Source: Ruminococcus bromii
GTDB taxonomy: Bacteria; Bacillota; Clostridia; Oscillospirales; Acutalibacteraceae
NCBI RefSeq assembly: GCF_002834235.1
Contig: NZ_NNBY01000035.1
Location: 62,001 to 126,000, forward strand
Reading direction: 5' to 3'
Length of the DNA stretch: 64,000 nucleotides
A program made the translations under genes and the position numbers. The notes beneath the pieces are model-generated. The model saw only the letters and a list, made by a program, of their open reading frames with translations, made no database searches and had not been told where the DNA came from. Below are positions 61,336 through 64,000 of the stretch, piece by piece (positions within the stretch are counted from its first letter, which is position 1; every line of letters begins with the position of its first letter).

Positions 61336-62298
61336 ATGTTTCTGATAACAAAAATAATTGATTGCTTTTATAATTTTGATTTAATTAAAAGGAAAAAATA
61401 CCGCAGAGAAAATTTAGAAAAACATAATATATTGGAGGAGAAATTTATTTCCAACAAAAACAAACCTATTTATTACATAATTAGATATGAAGATGGTATG
61501 TCTTGCGGATGGACTGTTTGGGAAAGAGTTGTATTATTTGGTTGTATATATGCTGTTTCTCATAAAATGATACCTGTTGTTGATATGAAAACTACTAAGA
61601 ATATATATTTAGAGGACGATGAAGTGGGTAAAGTTAATGCTTGGGACAAATATTATTTGCAACCTTTTGATGTTACTTTAGATGAGGCACTTCAAAGCAA
61701 TAATTATATTTTAGCTGATCCCTCTCAGAATTGGTTTGTGTATCTTAGAATGGAAAGAAAATGTAATAACAATGATTATTTAAGAGAGCAGTATTCTAAG
61801 TATATCAAGTTAAATAAAAATACAATTAATATTTGTGAAGGCAATTATGCACGTATTGTTTCTGATAATAATTCTAAGTTATTAGGTGTTTGTTTGCGTG
61901 GGACAGATTATCTTTTGTATCATCATCCAATGCAGCCTCAGGTTGAGGTTGTTGTAAAAGAAGCAAAAAAATATTTTAAATTGTTAAATTGTGATTATTA
62001 TTATATAGCGACAGAGGATTATACTTTGCTTAAATCTTTTGAAAAATATTTGCCGAAAGAAAAAATAATCACTTATAATGCAGGAAATGTAAGACAGGTT
62101 GATGGATTGATTGGTGAGCAAATAAGAAAGGATAAATCTGCCAATGATGCAGCGCTTGATTATTTAACTACATTGTATATTCTTAACAAATGTTCAGTAT
62201 TGATAGGAGGAAAATGCGGGGCAACCATAGTTGCTTCATATAGGAAAAATCCACCATATGAGTATGTTAATATAATAGACACGCATAAGTCATATTGA
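61336..62298 (+). CDS. Putative fucosyltransferase-like glycosyltransferase
   Basis: A 320-residue soluble protein that starts right after the previous stop (AAAAGGGG upstream). No GT2 or GT4 motif. LLGVCLRGTDYLLYHHPMQP resembles the donor-binding motif I (R-x-x-D-Y) of GT11/GT23-type fucosyltransferases, and the order DYYYIATEDY, then YLTTLYILNKCSVLIGGKCG (with a Gly-rich end near residue 290) fits motifs II and III of that fold. I infer a GT-B transferase of this group. The sugar could be fucose or another deoxy or keto sugar. Confidence 0.6.
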   Translation: MFLITKIIDCFYNFDLIKRKKYRRENLEKHNILEEKFISNKNKPIYYIIRYEDGMSCGWTVWERVVLFGCIYAVSHKMIPVVDMKTTKNIYLEDDEVGKVNAWDKYYLQPFDVTLDEALQSNNYILADPSQNWFVYLRMERKCNNNDYLREQYSKYIKLNKNTINICEGNYARIVSDNNSKLLGVCLRGTDYLLYHHPMQPQVEVVVKEAKKYFKLLNCDYYYIATEDYTLLKSFEKYLPKEKIITYNAGNVRQVDGLIGEQIRKDKSANDAALDYLTTLYILNKCSVLIGGKCGATIVASYRKNPPYEYVNIIDTHKSY

Positions 62299-62319
62299 TA
62301 TTATGGAAGGAAATGTATT

Positions 62320-62970
62320 ATGAAGGTTGTTGCTTTTTTACCGATTAAATTAAATTCTCAGAGATTGCCACATAAAAATATTTTGCCAATTGCAGGACAT
62401 CCTTTATGTTGGCATCTTCCAAATACTCTTGTAAAAGTACAGGAAATTGATGAAGTTTACGTTTATTGCAGTGATTCTTCAGTAAAAGAATATTTACCCG
62501 AACAAGTAAAATTTAAACAAAGAAGCAAAGAATTAGATGGCGATTTAGTAAAGGGATTTGACATCTATAAAAACTTTATTGCAGAAATTGATGCCGATAT
62601 ATATGTTTTAGCTCATACAACATCACCATTTATAAAGCAAGAATCAATTGAAAATGCATTAAAACATGTAATTTCTGGGAATAATGATTCTGCGTTTTCT
62701 GCGGAGCGTATTCAAACATTTGCTTGGTATGACGGCAAGCCAATAAATTACGATTTGGAGAACGTACCAAGAACTCAAGATATGAATCCGATTTGGGTAG
62801 AGACCAGTGCTTTTTTTATTTTTAAAAAAGAGATATTTACAAAATATAACCGTCGTATAGGTTTTACCCCGTATATACAAGAGGTATCCGGCGTGGAGGC
62901 TGTTGATATTGACGAAAAAAAAGATTATGATTTGGCATGTAAATTAGCTGAAATTGAGGAGATTGGATAA
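62320..62970 (+). CDS. CMP-sugar synthetase (acylneuraminate/Kdo cytidylyltransferase family)
   Basis: A 216-residue nucleotidyltransferase: [20 protein letters not shown] is the nucleotide-binding loop (R/K-x-x-S-x-R-x-x-x-K form) of NeuA/KdsB/PseF-type enzymes; [18 protein letters not shown] and [18 protein letters not shown] follow in the NeuA order, and [12 protein letters not shown] near the end holds the Asp metal ligands. It makes a CMP-activated 2-keto sugar acid from CTP. With KdsA and a KdsD-like isomerase next, the sugar is most probably Kdo or a close relative. Its stop overlaps the next ATG by one base. Confidence 0.85.
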   Translation: MKVVAFLPIKLNSQRLPHKNILPIAGHPLCWHLPNTLVKVQEIDEVYVYCSDSSVKEYLPEQVKFKQRSKELDGDLVKGFDIYKNFIAEIDADIYVLAHTTSPFIKQESIENALKHVISGNNDSAFSAERIQTFAWYDGKPINYDLENVPRTQDMNPIWVETSAFFIFKKEIFTKYNRRIGFTPYIQEVSGVEAVDIDEKKDYDLACKLAEIEEIG

Positions 62971-63746
62971 TGATGTTGTTTAAATTAATTGCCGGCCCGT
63001 GTGCAATTGAATCTGAAGAAATGGCTATGGATATTGCCGAAAAAATGAAGACTATAACGGACAAGTTAGGTATAGATTACACCTTTAAAGGCTCATTTGA
63101 TAAGGCTAACAGAACATCAATTCACAGCAAAAGAGGACTTGGAATTGATGAAGGGTTGAGAATACTTCAGAAAGTTAAGGATACATATAACATCCCTGTT
63201 GCAACCGATATCCACGAATCGTGGCAGGCGGAACCCGTTGGCAAGGTGGTTGATATTGTTCAGATTCCTGCATTCCTTTGCAGACAGACTGATTTATTGG
63301 TTGCTGCCGCAAAAACAGGTAAGTGTATTAATATCAAAAAAGCTCAATTTCTTGCACCGTGGGATATGAAAAACTGTCTGCAGAAGGTAGTTGAAAGCGG
63401 TAACAGTAATGTTATGTTATGTGAGAGAGGTACAAGCTTTGGCTATAATACACTTGTTGTTGATATGACAGGCCTTGTTGAAATGAAGAAATTTGGATAT
63501 CCCGTTATTTTTGATGCAACACATTCTGTTCAAAAGCCCGGCGGCAAGGGCGATGCAACGGGCGGTAACCGAGAATATGTTGAGTACCTTGCAAAGGCAG
63601 CGATTGCTGTCGGTGTTGACGGATTATTTATGGAAACTCATCAAAATCCTGATGAAGCTTGGTCAGACGGTCCTAATATGGTAAAACTTGATGATATGGA
63701 AGAATTGTTGACAAAACTTGTAAAAGTATATGAGGCGGTGCACTAA
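62970..63746 (+). CDS. kdsA: 3-deoxy-8-phosphooctulonate (Kdo-8-P) synthase
   Basis: A 258-residue TIM-barrel enzyme; GAGGAG stands seven bases before the ATG at 62970. Landmarks: [10 protein letters not shown] (6-15), [56 protein letters not shown] and [12 protein letters not shown], all as in KdsA. It condenses phosphoenolpyruvate with arabinose-5-phosphate. Codon use is clearly more G+C-rich from about 63150 onward than in the glycosyltransferase genes. Kdo is a hallmark of Gram-negative LPS, so its place in a Firmicute-type capsule operon is notable. Confidence 0.95.
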   Translation: MMLFKLIAGPCAIESEEMAMDIAEKMKTITDKLGIDYTFKGSFDKANRTSIHSKRGLGIDEGLRILQKVKDTYNIPVATDIHESWQAEPVGKVVDIVQIPAFLCRQTDLLVAAAKTGKCINIKKAQFLAPWDMKNCLQKVVESGNSNVMLCERGTSFGYNTLVVDMTGLVEMKKFGYPVIFDATHSVQKPGGKGDATGGNREYVEYLAKAAIAVGVDGLFMETHQNPDEAWSDGPNMVKLDDMEELLTKLVKVYEAVH

Positions 63747-63747
63747 A

Positions 63748-64000
63748 ATGCCTGAAATTAATATAACCGAAGAGGGTAAAAAGCTTTTTGATGTCGAAAT
63801 AGCTGCAATGGAAGCTGTTAAAAATGCACTTGATGAGAGATTTGAAAAAATAGTAAGGCTGATTTGTGATTGTAAAGGCAAGGTCGTAATCACGGGAATG
63901 GGTAAGCCGGGACATATCGGAACAAAAATCGCCGCTACAATGGCAAGCCTCGGTACACCGTCGTTTTTCCTTCACCCCGCAGAAGCTCAGCATGGCGACT
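63748..64000 (+). CDS. Arabinose-5-phosphate isomerase, KdsD/KpsF-like (partial, N-terminal 84 residues)
   Basis: The ATG lies one base after the kdsA stop, with GAGGCGGTG before it; the gene runs off the window. MPEINITEEGKKLFDVEIAA is followed by the SIS domain: GKVVITGMGKPGHIGTKIAA, ATMASLGTPSFFLHPAEAQHGD. This matches KdsD/KpsF, which turns ribulose-5-phosphate into arabinose-5-phosphate, the substrate of KdsA. So three consecutive genes supply the Kdo pathway except its phosphatase, which may follow. Confidence 0.9.
   Translation, partial: MPEINITEEGKKLFDVEIAAMEAVKNALDERFEKIVRLICDCKGKVVITGMGKPGHIGTKIAATMASLGTPSFFLHPAEAQHGD

Overview
The window looks like a chromosome segment of a low-to-moderate G+C anaerobic Firmicute, most likely a gut Clostridia/Ruminococcaceae-type organism. 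Pointers are strong AGGAGG-type ribosome sites with frequent TTG/GTG starts, a complete V-type ATPase operon, TagF-like teichoic-acid polymerase sequence, an AgrC/LytTR two-component pair, lipobox lipoproteins, and -35/-10 promoters of the sigma-A kind. This is inference from gene content; there is no 16S gene here.

Layout. 1-2280: 5' part of a GT2 + CDP-glycerol transferase-type fusion (teichoic acid or capsule polymer). 2.4-8.6 kb: UPF0340 protein, GNAT acetyltransferase, a TetM/EF-G-like GTPase fused to a Rae1/YacP-type NYN nuclease domain, then an XRE regulator facing a zinc-ribbon membrane protein and a lipoprotein. 8.8-13.8 kb: three tandem four-helix membrane paralogues, a peptide deformylase variant, an ECF sigma/anti-sigma pair, a MerR regulator and a membrane protein. 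14-20.6 kb: patatin, TetR and a compact biosynthetic operon: PlsC-like acyltransferase, ACP, one 732-residue protein that joins a ketosynthase to a chain-length-factor-like half with Gln in place of the active Cys, FabG, FabZ and a flavin reductase. This resembles a minimal highly reducing type II polyketide or unusual fatty-acid assembly line and is the most interesting system here.

20.8-28.9 kb: trpS, a choloylglycine-hydrolase-family amidase, an AgrC/LytTR two-component system next to a LytTR-type operator before an alkylsulfatase-like lipoprotein and an HdeD-like protein, then tRNA-Cys, tRNA-Val and tRNA-Gly with a duplicated tRNA-Gly 3' end. 28.9-37.5 kb: nine-gene V-ATPase operon (H-I-K-E-C-F-A-B-D), with Na+-ligand residues conserved in subunit K. 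37.7-46.4 kb: Fic protein with direct repeats before its promoter, an unidentified structured small RNA, YbaK, a methyltransferase, a TetR-controlled RND transporter with a coiled-coil insert of about 300 residues, a low-molecular-weight phosphatase and a decayed YecA/SEC-C-like gene.

46.8-64 kb: a capsule/exopolysaccharide operon on the + strand: initiating sugar-phosphate transferase, two GT4 and seven GT2 glycosyltransferases, EpsG/Wzy-like polymerase, Wzx flippase, two MptE-like (PF01973) genes of which one is broken, a fucosyltransferase-like protein, then a CMP-sugar synthetase, KdsA and the start of a KdsD/KpsF isomerase. The last three imply a CMP-activated Kdo or Kdo-like sugar in the polymer. 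Most of this locus is visibly more A+T-rich than its surroundings, a sign of modular exchange.
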